A stretch of 64,000 bases of DNA, from the NCBI GenBank assembly GCA_045128735.1, contig JBGVRT010000120.1, forward strand, positions 1 through 64,000. The letters are read 5' to 3'. A program made the translations under genes and the position numbers. Positions 24,191 to 30,996 of the stretch are shown piece after piece. Below the pieces are notes generated by a model, which saw nothing but the letters and a program-made list of their open reading frames with translations, was not told the origin of the DNA and made no database searches. How positions within the stretch are numbered: position 1 is the stretch's first letter; each line of letters begins with the position of its first letter. Source of the DNA: RGIG8775 sp045128735 (lineage in GTDB: Bacteria > Bacillota > Clostridia > Oscillospirales > CAG-272).

Positions 24191-25933
24191 ATGACAATAT
24201 TTGATGTTTTAGCTTTAATTGGAGGACTCTGCTTATTCCTGTTCGGAATGAACGTAATGGGAGATTCCCTTGAACGACGTGCGGGCGGCGGCTTGAAGCT
24301 TCTGCTCGGCAAGCTGACCGGAAACAAATTCAAAGCGTTTCTGACCGGTCTCGGTGTTACGGCGGTTATTCAAAGCTCGTCAGCAACAACCGTTATGGTC
24401 GTGGGCTTCGTCAACTCCGGTATTATGACGCTCAAGCAGTCGATCGGTGTTATTATGGGTGCCAATATCGGTACTACCGTAACGGCGTGGATCCTGAGCC
24501 TTGGCGGTATTTCGGGAGATAATCTTTTTGTAAAGCTTTTGAAGCCGATGTCCTTCACCCCTATACTCGCATTGATCGGCATGATTATGCTGATGTTCGG
24601 TAAGTCGAGTAAGAAAAAGGATACGGGTATGATCCTGCTCGGCTTTGCAACGCTGATGTTCGGTATGGATGCCATGTCGAATGCGGTTGCGGGTCTTGCG
24701 GACGTTCCGCAGTTCCAAAACCTCTTCTTGATGTTCAAGAATCCGATCCTCGGCGTTCTCGTTGGAGTTTTGATCACAGCAATTTTGCAGTCCAGCTCGG
24801 CTTCTGTCGGTATTCTTCAGGCATTGACTGTTACGGGACAAGTTTCCTACGGTGCAGCGATCCCGATTATTATGGGACAGAATATCGGTACCTGCGTAAC
24901 TGCGATGATTTCATCTGTCGGCGCAAACAGAAATGCAAAGCGTGCGGCTGTCATCCATCTTTCCTTCAATATCATCGGAACGGCAGTGTGGCTTGCGGTG
25001 TTTAGTATCCTTTCGGCAATCTTGAAGCCCGCGATTCTTGATGCCTCGGCATCCTACCTTGGAATTGCCGTAGCACACTCAGTATTCAACATTCTTTGTA
25101 CGCTTCTTCTGCTACCTATGTCTTCGCTTCTTGAAAAGCTTGCACTCAAGCTTGTGCCCGATGCAAAGCAAAAGGAAACTGTTGCAGAACTCGATGAAAG
25201 ACTTCTTGTTACCCCTGCAATCGCACTTGACCGTTGTAATGCTTTGGTATGTGAGATGGCAAGTGAGGCGACAGAATCCTTCACGCTCGGACTTGACTCG
25301 CTCTTTTCAAAGGACAGGCTTCCGAGAGAGCGCATTCAGGAGCTTGAGGATAAGACCGACCACTATGAGGATATCATAGGAACCTATCTGATAAAGCTGA
25401 GCCGTAATCAGATTTCCGATACGGACAGCGCAATGGTGTCTAAGCTCTTGAAGTTGATCGGTGATTACGAGCGTATCGCTGACCATAGCGTTAACGTTCT
25501 TGAATCCGCTGAGGAACTCAGAGAAAAGGGAATAGAGTTCTCGGCAGAGGCGAGAAAAGAGATTGAAGCAATGTGCGCGGCAACAAGAGAAATTCTTGAG
25601 CTGTCAAGATCTGCGTTTATTGACGGTGATCTGAAAGCTGCATATCACATTGAGCCTCTTGAACAGGTGATTGACGAGCTAAAGGAGCATCTGCGTAATC
25701 AGCATATTCTCCGACTTAAGGATGGCACCTGTACGGTAGAGGCAGGCTTTATCTGGGCTGACCTTCTTACCGACCTTGAGCGAGTAGCAGATCACTGCTC
25801 TAATATTGCCGCGTGCGTGATCGATACGGCGCATAACAATATGAACCTTCACCAGTCTGTAAGGGAAATGAAAGAGGGAACCGACTTCGAAACTCTTTAC
25901 GGAATTTATTCAAAGAAATACGCACTTATCTGA
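24191..25933 (+). CDS. Na+/phosphate cotransporter with PhoU domain
   Basis: A 580-residue NptA/YjbB-type sodium:phosphate cotransporter. It has two inverted Na/Pi repeats, each with the QSSSA signature (VIQSSSATTVMVVGFVNSG about residue 57; ILQSSSASVGILQAL about residue 198). A C-terminal PhoU-like cytoplasmic helical domain follows (about 345-560). Start has GGAGGAGAAG upstream. It lies just after the gal operon terminator and 15 bases before mgsA, so the two are likely cotranscribed. Phosphate supply and methylglyoxal synthase are physiologically linked, since MgsA works when phosphate is short. Confidence 0.92.
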   Translation: MTIFDVLALIGGLCLFLFGMNVMGDSLERRAGGGLKLLLGKLTGNKFKAFLTGLGVTAVIQSSSATTVMVVGFVNSGIMTLKQSIGVIMGANIGTTVTAWILSLGGISGDNLFVKLLKPMSFTPILALIGMIMLMFGKSSKKKDTGMILLGFATLMFGMDAMSNAVAGLADVPQFQNLFLMFKNPILGVLVGVLITAILQSSSASVGILQALTVTGQVSYGAAIPIIMGQNIGTCVTAMISSVGANRNAKRAAVIHLSFNIIGTAVWLAVFSILSAILKPAILDASASYLGIAVAHSVFNILCTLLLLPMSSLLEKLALKLVPDAKQKETVAELDERLLVTPAIALDRCNALVCEMASEATESFTLGLDSLFSKDRLPRERIQELEDKTDHYEDIIGTYLIKLSRNQISDTDSAMVSKLLKLIGDYERIADHSVNVLESAEELREKGIEFSAEARKEIEAMCAATREILELSRSAFIDGDLKAAYHIEPLEQVIDELKEHLRNQHILRLKDGTCTVEAGFIWADLLTDLERVADHCSNIAACVIDTAHNNMNLHQSVREMKEGTDFETLYGIYSKKYALI

Positions 25934-25948
25934 AAAGGAGATTGTAGA

Positions 25949-26335
25949 ATGAAAATTGCTCTTATTGCACACGACAAGAAAAAGGAAGAAATTATTGAGC
26001 TTGCAAAGAAATACAAGGATATTCTTGCAAAGTATGAATTGTATGCCACAGGAACAACGGGAACGATGATCATGGGAGAGACCGGATTATCCATACATAG
26101 AATGAAGAGTGGTCCGAAGGGCGGAGACCAGCAGATTGGAGCTATGCTTGCAAACGGAGAACTCGGTTTGATTATTTTTCTTCGCGATCCCCTTACCGCA
26201 CAGCCCCATGAGCCCGATGTATCTGCGCTTCTTAGATTGTGTGACGTTCAGACAATTCCGCTTGCAACGAATGCAAGCAGCGCAACGATTATGCTCGAGT
26301 CTTTGAAGAACGGCACTTTTCCTACCGTAGAATAA
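25949..26335 (+). CDS. mgsA: Methylglyoxal synthase MgsA
   Basis: A 128-residue enzyme converting dihydroxyacetone phosphate to methylglyoxal and phosphate. It shows IALIAHDKKKEEIIELA, the phosphate-binding ATGTTG, the catalytic region SGPKGGDQQIGAML, and FLRDPLTAQPHEPDVSALLR. Length is typical of the small single-domain class. Start has AAAGGAG upstream. It is downstream of the Na/Pi transporter. In B. subtilis the HPr paralogue Crh is known to bind MgsA; a Crh-like protein is encoded at 11784-12053 in this window. Confidence 0.96.
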   Translation: MKIALIAHDKKKEEIIELAKKYKDILAKYELYATGTTGTMIMGETGLSIHRMKSGPKGGDQQIGAMLANGELGLIIFLRDPLTAQPHEPDVSALLRLCDVQTIPLATNASSATIMLESLKNGTFPTVE

Positions 26336-26347
26336 TTGCCAATAGAA

Positions 26348-26381
26348 AAGGCGAAAGGCTTCCACCTCAGCCTTTCGCCTT
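26348..26381. terminator. Bidirectional terminator between mgsA and folT
   Basis: AAGGCGAAAGGCT and AGCCTTTCGCCTT form a perfect 13-bp stem with an 8-base loop. TTTTCTATT follows on the minus strand, so it works best for folT. Confidence 0.85.
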
Positions 26382-26408
26382 AAAAATGAGCTTCCTTAAT
26401 TATGCAGA

Positions 26409-26969
26409 TTAAAGTTTTACGTGATTGTTCAGTGAATTGAGAATCGTGGGGATCATAAGCGAGAATACAAGAGCGGTAAGAATGCCCGCTACCAATCTCA
26501 TGGGGATCGCAACGAATATTGCGTAATAGGTTGTGTAGCCATACATCATATTATCGAGAAGCAGAGCGCCCGTATTCAGTAGAGTTACTACGAGCGAGCT
26601 GATGCAGGTCTCAATTGCGATGATGCCGGGCTTCGTGCTTTTCTTGAAGGCTCTGAACAGATACCCCATAAGTATTCCGCGAGCGACTGCGGGAATAACC
26701 CAGAGAATCGTCGTCGGACCGATACCGTAGGAGATCAGCTGCCCGATAAAAGCACCGATAAAGCCGGTTGCCGCGCCCCACCAAGGACCGCAGAAGACGG
26801 CAACGATAATAACGGGAAGTCCGCTGATAGAGATCTTCAGGTTGTTACCGAACGGAGCACTGACCGATACTGCCAGAAAATCAAGGCATACGTAAAGAGC
26901 AGCCATAACTCCGGCAAGACAGATCATTTTAATGTTGTTAGATGATTTTAGATTTTTTGCTTTTTGCAT
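26409..26969 (-). CDS. folT: ECF transporter substrate-binding subunit, folate (FolT)
   Basis: A 186-residue integral membrane S-component of an energy-coupling-factor transporter, with five to six helices (AGVMAALYVCLDFLAVS, ISGLPVIIVAVFCGPWWGAA, TGFIGAFIGQLISYGIGP and others). The folate assignment rests chiefly on the tetrahydrofolate riboswitch in its leader, since S-components are hard to tell apart by sequence alone. The shared EcfAAT energising module is not in this window. The start is ATG 26969, preceded by a strong AGGAGG that is itself held in a hairpin. Upstream in-frame sequence is the riboswitch, not coding. Confidence 0.85.
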   Translation of the reverse strand: MQKAKNLKSSNNIKMICLAGVMAALYVCLDFLAVSVSAPFGNNLKISISGLPVIIVAVFCGPWWGAATGFIGAFIGQLISYGIGPTTILWVIPAVARGILMGYLFRAFKKSTKPGIIAIETCISSLVVTLLNTGALLLDNMMYGYTTYYAIFVAIPMRLVAGILTALVFSLMIPTILNSLNNHVKL

Positions 26970-26976
26970 AAAAATA

Positions 26977-27012
26977 ACCTCCTTTGTCCCGTAGTTCCGG
27001 AAGCAAGGAGGT
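26977..27012 (-). promoter_or_regulatory. Ribosome-site-sequestering hairpin of folT
   Basis: ACCTCCTT (27012-27005 on the minus strand) can pair with AAGGAGGT (26985-26978), hiding the folT ribosome site. It lies directly after the THF aptamer, so control is probably at translation. Confidence 0.7.
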
Positions 27013-27023
27013 GGTCCCTTGGA

Positions 27024-27124
27024 TTCGGCAGCGGGATGCGGCAACCGAACCGCGGAAACCCTTCGTCCACCCAACAACTCCCCGTTTGGATGGCACTTGA
27101 CGCTCGGTAGCCTACTCTGCATAA
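27024..27124 (-). ncRNA. Tetrahydrofolate (THF) riboswitch
   Basis: The minus strand carries the conserved THF-aptamer blocks in order: GCAGAGTAG, GCGTCAAGTG, CGGGGAGTTG, GGACGAAGGG, CCGCGGTTCGG and GCATCCCGCTGC. GCAG and CTGC close P1. Motif order and downstream FolT agree with the known class found upstream of folT in Bacillota. It represses expression when folate is bound. Confidence 0.9.
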
Positions 27125-27132
27125 GCAAATAT

Positions 27133-27161
27133 ATTATACTCCAAAACAAGTTAAATTTCAA
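27133..27161 (-). promoter_or_regulatory. folT promoter
   Basis: Minus-strand TTGAAA, 17-bp spacer, TATAAT, ending about 10 bases before the THF riboswitch. Confidence 0.8.
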
Positions 27162-27223
27162 TATTTTTTTCATAGTTATTTTTTACAAAAAACGCTGGTT
27201 AAAAAGTATTTTCCATAATTAAA

Positions 27224-27320
27224 TAGCCATGGGGAGCTTGCATTTTGTCTACAAGCTGAGAGGAAGGTGAAGCCTTCGACCCTTTGACCTGATTTGGATA
27301 ATGCCAACGTAGGGAAATTT
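27224..27320 (+). ncRNA. TPP riboswitch (THI element)
   Basis: The plus strand has the thi-box hallmarks: ATGGGGAGC, ACAAGCTGAGAGG, ACCCTTTGACCTGATTTGG, ATAATGCCAACGTAGGGA. It is followed by a terminator hairpin. No thiamine gene lies downstream; the next open frame is an integrative-element KTR protein, so the switch looks orphaned. Confidence 0.93.
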
Positions 27321-27332
27321 CTTATTTCACGC

Positions 27333-27366
27333 GGGGGTTATTATACATAACTCCCATATTTTTTCG
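27333..27366 (+). terminator. Terminator expression platform of the TPP riboswitch
   Basis: GGGGGTTAT and ATAACTCCC form the stem, followed by ATATTTTTTC. It fits ligand-dependent transcription termination. Confidence 0.82.
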
Positions 27367-27385
27367 TCAAAGGAGAATAAGGGAT

Positions 27386-27565
27386 ATGGACGAGTATCAA
27401 TGGATAAAATGCCCGATTTGTGGGGAAAACACGAGAGTTAAGCTGATGCCTGATACTGAACTAAAGCACTTTCCGCTCTTTTGCAGAAAGTGCAGAACCG
27501 AATGTATCATAAACGTAAAGCAATTCATGATTGAGGTTCTTGAAAAGAGAAAACTTGAGAAGTGA
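27386..27565 (+). CDS. Cysteine-rich KTR-type protein of integrative elements
   Basis: A 59-residue protein with two Cys pairs (KCPICGENTRVK and LFCRKCRTEC), a zinc-ribbon-like small protein that I recognise from Tn916/Tn1549-type conjugative elements, where it lies near the resistance gene and regulatory block. Start ATG 27386 has AAAGGAG upstream and the frame ends at TGA 27563-27565. Here it stands directly behind a TPP riboswitch terminator, which is not its usual setting, and no integrase, relaxase or resistance gene is near. It is therefore probably an element remnant captured by the riboswitch transcript. Function unknown. Confidence 0.8.
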   Translation: MDEYQWIKCPICGENTRVKLMPDTELKHFPLFCRKCRTECIINVKQFMIEVLEKRKLEK

Positions 27566-27659
27566 GTTTTATGTCGGCTTTTGTCGATGAGATTTTCTTG
27601 ACAAAAACAATCGAATATGGTAAAATATAGTAAAATAATAAAGTGCCCGACGCTTCGAC

Positions 27660-27698
27660 GCAGTGCCAAAGAATGTTCTTTTGGTATTGCGCTTTTTT
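27660..27698 (+). terminator. Terminator after the KTR gene
   Basis: GCAGTGCCAAAGAA pairs with TTCTTTTGGTATTGC (small mismatches), followed by GCTTTTTTATTT. Confidence 0.75.
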
Positions 27699-27745
27699 AT
27701 TTATAAACGCAATTTATTAGCTGTGAACGTCAGGTCACATCTCTA

Positions 27746-27775
27746 ACCGCCAAAAAAAAAAGAAGTTTTGGCGGT
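27746..27775 (+). promoter_or_regulatory. Hairpin in the element leader region
   Basis: ACCGCCAAAA and TTTTGGCGGT form a perfect 10-bp stem around an A-rich 10-base loop. It lacks a T-run and is probably part of a folded leader RNA. Confidence 0.6.
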
Positions 27776-27790
27776 GTATCCTCACGCTCA

Positions 27791-27828
27791 AATCACCCCC
27801 AGAATCTTTTTGAAGGGGGTGATTTTTT
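27791..27828 (+). promoter_or_regulatory. Hairpin holding the leader-peptide ribosome site
   Basis: AATCACCCCC and GGGGGTGATT form a 10-bp stem followed by T-rich sequence. It looks like a terminator, but its 3' arm AAGGGGGTGA is also a near-perfect ribosome site for the ATG at 27829, so it may act as an attenuator or sequester. Confidence 0.7.
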
Positions 27829-27894
27829 ATGTGTTGGAGCTCCAACGCAACGTTGCTTATTAAAAGCAGCGAATATGATACGGATTATACATAG
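27829..27894 (+). CDS. Possible 21-residue leader peptide
   Basis: An open frame of 21 codons, starting MCWSSNATLLIK and ending DTDYT, with a strong AAGGGGGTGA site 6-8 bases upstream. The stop codon is immediately followed by another hairpin (27895-27931), and a perfect palindrome GCAACGTTGC (27848-27857) lies inside. This is the layout of translation-attenuation leaders before drug-resistance genes on mobile elements, yet no such gene follows. Whether it is translated is unknown. Confidence 0.5.
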   Translation: MCWSSNATLLIKSSEYDTDYT

Positions 27895-27931
27895 GACAAG
27901 CCTTTGAAGTTTATAAAATAAACGACTTGTC
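27895..27931 (+). promoter_or_regulatory. Hairpin directly after the leader-peptide stop
   Basis: GACAAG and CTTGTC form the outer stem; GTTTAT and ATAAAC form an inner one. It starts at the base after the TAG of the leader frame. Confidence 0.55.
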
Positions 27932-27989
27932 TGTTAAGGATTTCTGTAGAGCTGAAATTAAACTGACAATCCATAAAAATAATATATTA

Positions 27990-28037
27990 AACGCACTCAT
28001 CTTGCGGCAAACACTGCTGCTTGATGGGTGCGTTTTT
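27990..28037 (+). terminator. Strong terminator inside the element remnant
   Basis: AACGCACTCATC pairs with GATGGGTGCGTT (one mismatch) across a 21-base loop, followed by TTT. It is likely the true end of the leader transcript. Confidence 0.75.
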
Positions 28038-28131
28038 GCGTGCGAAAAATATCTATTCTTGTCAGCTCGTTCACCTCCTTGTCGGATTTTGAAACAAAAT
28101 GTCTCAAATACAAATCCCAAAGGAGAAAGCT

Positions 28132-28242
28132 ATGAAAAAAATTTTTTTGAAAAAAATAAATTATTTTTTTGAACTGTTCATTAGGTGGACAGTTCGACTG
28201 ATAGAATACAGCCATCAAGCTGGGAAGGAGGTAAGAACATGA
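28132..28242 (+). CDS. 36-residue basic amphipathic micropeptide
   Basis: A short frame starting MKKIFLKKINYFFELFIRW and ending QAGKEVRT, with AAAGGAG 7 bases upstream. It is rich in Lys, Phe and Ile, likely a membrane-associating helix. Its TGA overlaps the ATG of the next gene (ATGA), and the ribosome site of that gene lies inside this frame, so translation is likely coupled. No family is recognised. It lies in the element remnant and could be cargo. Confidence 0.55.
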   Translation: MKKIFLKKINYFFELFIRWTVRLIEYSHQAGKEVRT

Positions 28243-28442
28243 GATGTACAACCGAACGCAGACAACTTGTTTTGCTCGGCTATATGTCAAGGTACCACGA
28301 GGACTTGGAAAAGATCTTCACCGATGAACAGAAAGAGATATTTGAAAAGTTTCACGATTGTTGGAGCGAATATATAATACTTTACAGTTCGATTATTAAG
28401 AAAAGAAACGGTGTAAAATCGAGTTGTAATTTTGTTCTGTAA
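28239..28442 (+). CDS. Small element-associated protein, DUF6809-like
   Basis: A 67-residue helical protein starting MRCTTERRQLVLLGYMSRYH, with EQKEIFEKFHDCWSEYIILYSSI near the end. The middle part resembles small helical proteins of Tn1549-like elements (DUF6809 type) but is shorter, so it may be truncated. The start at 28239 is preceded by a strong GGAAGGAGG and overlaps the stop of the micropeptide before it by four bases. No function can be given. Confidence 0.6.
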   Translation: MRCTTERRQLVLLGYMSRYHEDLEKIFTDEQKEIFEKFHDCWSEYIILYSSIIKKRNGVKSSCNFVL

Positions 28443-28518
28443 CTACATATCGGGGCAATCCCCCCCTTTTCACAACCTAACCTTTTTTGAAATTTCTCTT
28501 AAACTTGCGACTTAATTG
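28443..28518 (+). other. Right margin of the element remnant, weak terminator
   Basis: CGGGGCAATCCCCC followed by CCTTTT (28451-28470) forms a short hairpin with a weak T-run. Nothing else is seen here. Confidence 0.45.
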
Positions 28519-28547
28519 TTGAAATTTTAGGTGCTTTATGGTATGAT
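28519..28547 (+). promoter_or_regulatory. Promoter of the first sugar isomerase-like gene
   Basis: TTGAAA, 17-bp spacer, TATGAT. It starts a leader of about 130 bases with two hairpins. Confidence 0.75.
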
Positions 28548-28556
28548 AAACCTATG

Positions 28557-28666
28557 GTGTTACCGCCGCTAAAGCGTCGGCACCTGTGGTTCATTGATGG
28601 CTAAAATGAGCGTTATACACTCGCGCGGTCTTGCATCCGCTCTCAAACGCTTGCGCGTTTGCTTTT
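28557..28666 (+). promoter_or_regulatory. Structured 5' leader with terminator-like hairpin
   Basis: An imperfect stem built from GGTG/CACC, CCG/CGG and CGCT/AGCG spans about 28557-28585. CAAACGC and GCGTTTG (28644-28661) followed by CTTTT lie 10 bases before the ribosome site. The pair could form an attenuator. Confidence 0.5.
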
Positions 28667-28685
28667 ATAAGGAGGATAGAATTGT

Positions 28686-29528
28686 ATGTATAAACAAAAA
28701 ATTGGAATTTCTGTCGGTAAAAGCAATGCCTTTCCGATTGGGGAGATTCTTCAAATTATTAAAAAAGTAGGTTTTGACGGAATTTCTCCCGTTTGGCAAG
28801 ACAATGATGGATTGACCGAAATTGTTAAGCTTGCCGAGAATCTGGGATTGGAGATTCAATCACTGCATGCTCCGTTTGCGAAAGCGGCAGATATGTGGAG
28901 CTGTGATGAAGCTGTTTTTGTTCCCGCCAAAACAGAATTTAAGGCGGTTATAGACGATTGTGTGAGGTTTAAGGTTCCTATTGTGGTTGCCCACGTGTGG
29001 ATCGGATTTGACTATCAATTTGATTTCAATAGTTTGAGTTATGAAAATTTTGATGAAATTGTCAGATATGCCGAGGAGCGCAATGTGAAAATCGCTTTTG
29101 AAAATACAGAGGGCATAGAGTATTTCAGGGCTTTGATGGCTCATTTCAAAGACAGCGAGACAGTAGGGTTTTGTTGGGATTCGGGTCATGAAATGTGCTA
29201 TAATTACTCTGAGGATATTCTTGGAGAGTTTGGGGATCGCCTTATTATGACGCATCTAAATGACAATTTGGGCATCAGTCGATTTGAAGGTAAAATCCAT
29301 TGGACAGACGACCTTCATTTGCTTCCGTTCGATGGAGTTGCGGATTGGGATTATAATATACAGCGGATGAAGACGGCTCGTCGAGTTCCAATCCTGAATT
29401 TTGAATTGAACAGAACCTCCAAGCCAAATCGCCACGAAAATGATATGTATGGCAAAATGGAGCCTACAGAATATTTTACAGAAGCATATAAGAGGGCTTG
29501 CAGGATAGCGTACAGGTATTCGAAATAG
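28686..29528 (+). CDS. Sugar phosphate isomerase/epimerase family protein
   Basis: A 280-residue xylose-isomerase-like TIM barrel. Likely metal ligands are in IAFENTEGIEYF (Glu), GFCWDSGHEM (Asp, His) and MTHLNDNLG (His), with a C-terminal ILNFELNRTS (Glu). Such proteins isomerise or epimerise keto-sugars, inositols or their derivatives with a divalent metal. Start ATG 28686 follows AAGGAGG. The gene is alone on its promoter, but a second relative at 33069-33956 and other carbohydrate genes nearby suggest a common catabolic theme. Substrate unknown. Confidence 0.85.
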   Translation: MYKQKIGISVGKSNAFPIGEILQIIKKVGFDGISPVWQDNDGLTEIVKLAENLGLEIQSLHAPFAKAADMWSCDEAVFVPAKTEFKAVIDDCVRFKVPIVVAHVWIGFDYQFDFNSLSYENFDEIVRYAEERNVKIAFENTEGIEYFRALMAHFKDSETVGFCWDSGHEMCYNYSEDILGEFGDRLIMTHLNDNLGISRFEGKIHWTDDLHLLPFDGVADWDYNIQRMKTARRVPILNFELNRTSKPNRHENDMYGKMEPTEYFTEAYKRACRIAYRYSK

Positions 29529-29625
29529 AAAATTTCTTTTCAATATGTATTTAAGTTGTTTTTTTGTACCATGCCTCCAAAATAGTGCAACAATTTTGCC
29601 ACATAACAGTGATTATGAAAAAACA

Positions 29626-29654
29626 TTGAAAAAATAGCGATTTTATGATATAAT
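29626..29654 (+). promoter_or_regulatory. Promoter of the WbsX-like gene
   Basis: TTGAAA, 17-bp spacer, TATAAT, about 60 bases before the start codon. Confidence 0.82.
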
Positions 29655-29715
29655 TAAATCCATATAGATTAGACAGCGTGAGACTGTTAATTTCTGTATA
29701 GTACGGAGGCTGAAT

Positions 29716-30831
29716 ATGAAAAGAAAATATGACGTTGCAGCGTATATATGGCCGGCATATACGGGAGACGAGCCGAGAACCCGAATGTTTTGGAAAGAGG
29801 GAATTGGCGAATGGCAATCGGTAAAAAATTCCGCGCCCAAGGAAAATGGCTATTATTGGAACAGAAAGCCTCTTTGGGGCTACCAAAACGAAGCGGATCC
29901 CAATGTGATGCATGACCAGATTGAACAAGCGTTAAAGCACGGAGTGAACGTCTTTATTTACGATTGGTATTGGTACGATAACCGCCCGTTTCTTGAAAAC
30001 TGCCTGAATGACGGATTTCTGAAAGCCGATAACACAGACAAAATGCAATTTTATCTGATGTGGGCAAATCACGATGCCAATCATTATTGGAATATAGATC
30101 TTTCTGATGATTACGGAAACACGGTGATTTGGCAAGGTGCGGTTGAAAGAAATGCGTTTGAAACAGTTGTCAAACGAGTGATTGACAACTATTTTATGCA
30201 GCCGAATTACTATAAAATTGACGGTTGTCCCGTGTTTATGATATATGATGTTAAGAATTTGATATCGGGACTTGGAGGAATTGAAAATACGAGGGAGGCA
30301 ATTGCCTATTTCCGTGAACAAACTAAACGGGCGGGATTTCCCAACCTGCATTTGCAGATTACGATTTGGGGCGAAAAATCATTGAATCTCAGCGGATTTG
30401 ATTCGAATATGCAGGGTTCCACCAAGGAAATTGTAGCTCTGCTTGGCGCAGACAGCGTAACACATTATCAATTTGTGCATTTTGCGAATATTGACAGAGA
30501 TTACAACGATATTCTTAGTGACGTAAAGACCGAGTGGCAGCGAATTGACAAAGAGTATCAAATTCCATATTTTCCGCATATTTCATGCGGATGGGATAAC
30601 AATCCGCGATTCCGCAGATTCAAAAAAGGCATCGTGAAAAACAATACACCGCAGAACATAAAAAAGGGAATGGAGATGGCAAGGGCATATCTGGATTCCC
30701 ATCCCGAGCGCACGCCGCTTGTAACGGTCAATTCATGGAATGAATGGACGGAAACAAGTTATCTTGAGCCTGACGATCTGTATGGATATGGCTACCTTGA
30801 GGCGATCAAGGAAGTGTTTTTGGACGAATAG
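29716..30831 (+). CDS. WbsX/GH99-like domain protein
   Basis: A 371-residue protein of the glycosyltransferase WbsX / GH99-like family. It shows AAYIWPAYTGDEPRTRMFW, VFIYDWYWYDNRPFLENCL, FYLMWANHDANHYW and the C-terminal NSWNEWTETSYLEPDD, all hallmarks of this group. Members are annotated as transferases but are close to endo-acting GH99 hydrolases, with Glu residues in motifs such as WNEWTE. No signal peptide is seen, so it acts in the cytosol. Start ATG 29716 follows ACGGAGG. Substrate cannot be told. Confidence 0.85.
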   Translation: MKRKYDVAAYIWPAYTGDEPRTRMFWKEGIGEWQSVKNSAPKENGYYWNRKPLWGYQNEADPNVMHDQIEQALKHGVNVFIYDWYWYDNRPFLENCLNDGFLKADNTDKMQFYLMWANHDANHYWNIDLSDDYGNTVIWQGAVERNAFETVVKRVIDNYFMQPNYYKIDGCPVFMIYDVKNLISGLGGIENTREAIAYFREQTKRAGFPNLHLQITIWGEKSLNLSGFDSNMQGSTKEIVALLGADSVTHYQFVHFANIDRDYNDILSDVKTEWQRIDKEYQIPYFPHISCGWDNNPRFRRFKKGIVKNNTPQNIKKGMEMARAYLDSHPERTPLVTVNSWNEWTETSYLEPDDLYGYGYLEAIKEVFLDE

Positions 30832-30927
30832 GTGAAAAGGTATTTGATAGACTTTATTAAATGGAAGTCTATCGAACACGTCAATTCAAATTGCGTACCA
30901 AACACTGTATAAAATTTTCCCAAAGTC

Positions 30928-30956
30928 TTGACAAAGGAAGTCGGGAGGGGTATAAT
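30928..30956 (+). promoter_or_regulatory. Promoter of the first amidohydrolase gene
   Basis: TTGACA, 17-bp spacer, TATAAT: a consensus promoter 40 bases before the start codon. Confidence 0.9.
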
Positions 30957-30996
30957 AAACGTACAGAAAATATTGTGGCTTAGGTGGAGTTTATAA

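Noticed and set aside
27731..27748. TGTGA and TCACA near 27722-27739 as a CRP/FNR-like site
   Set aside because: The spacing is 8 rather than 6 bases and no promoter is placed to use it.
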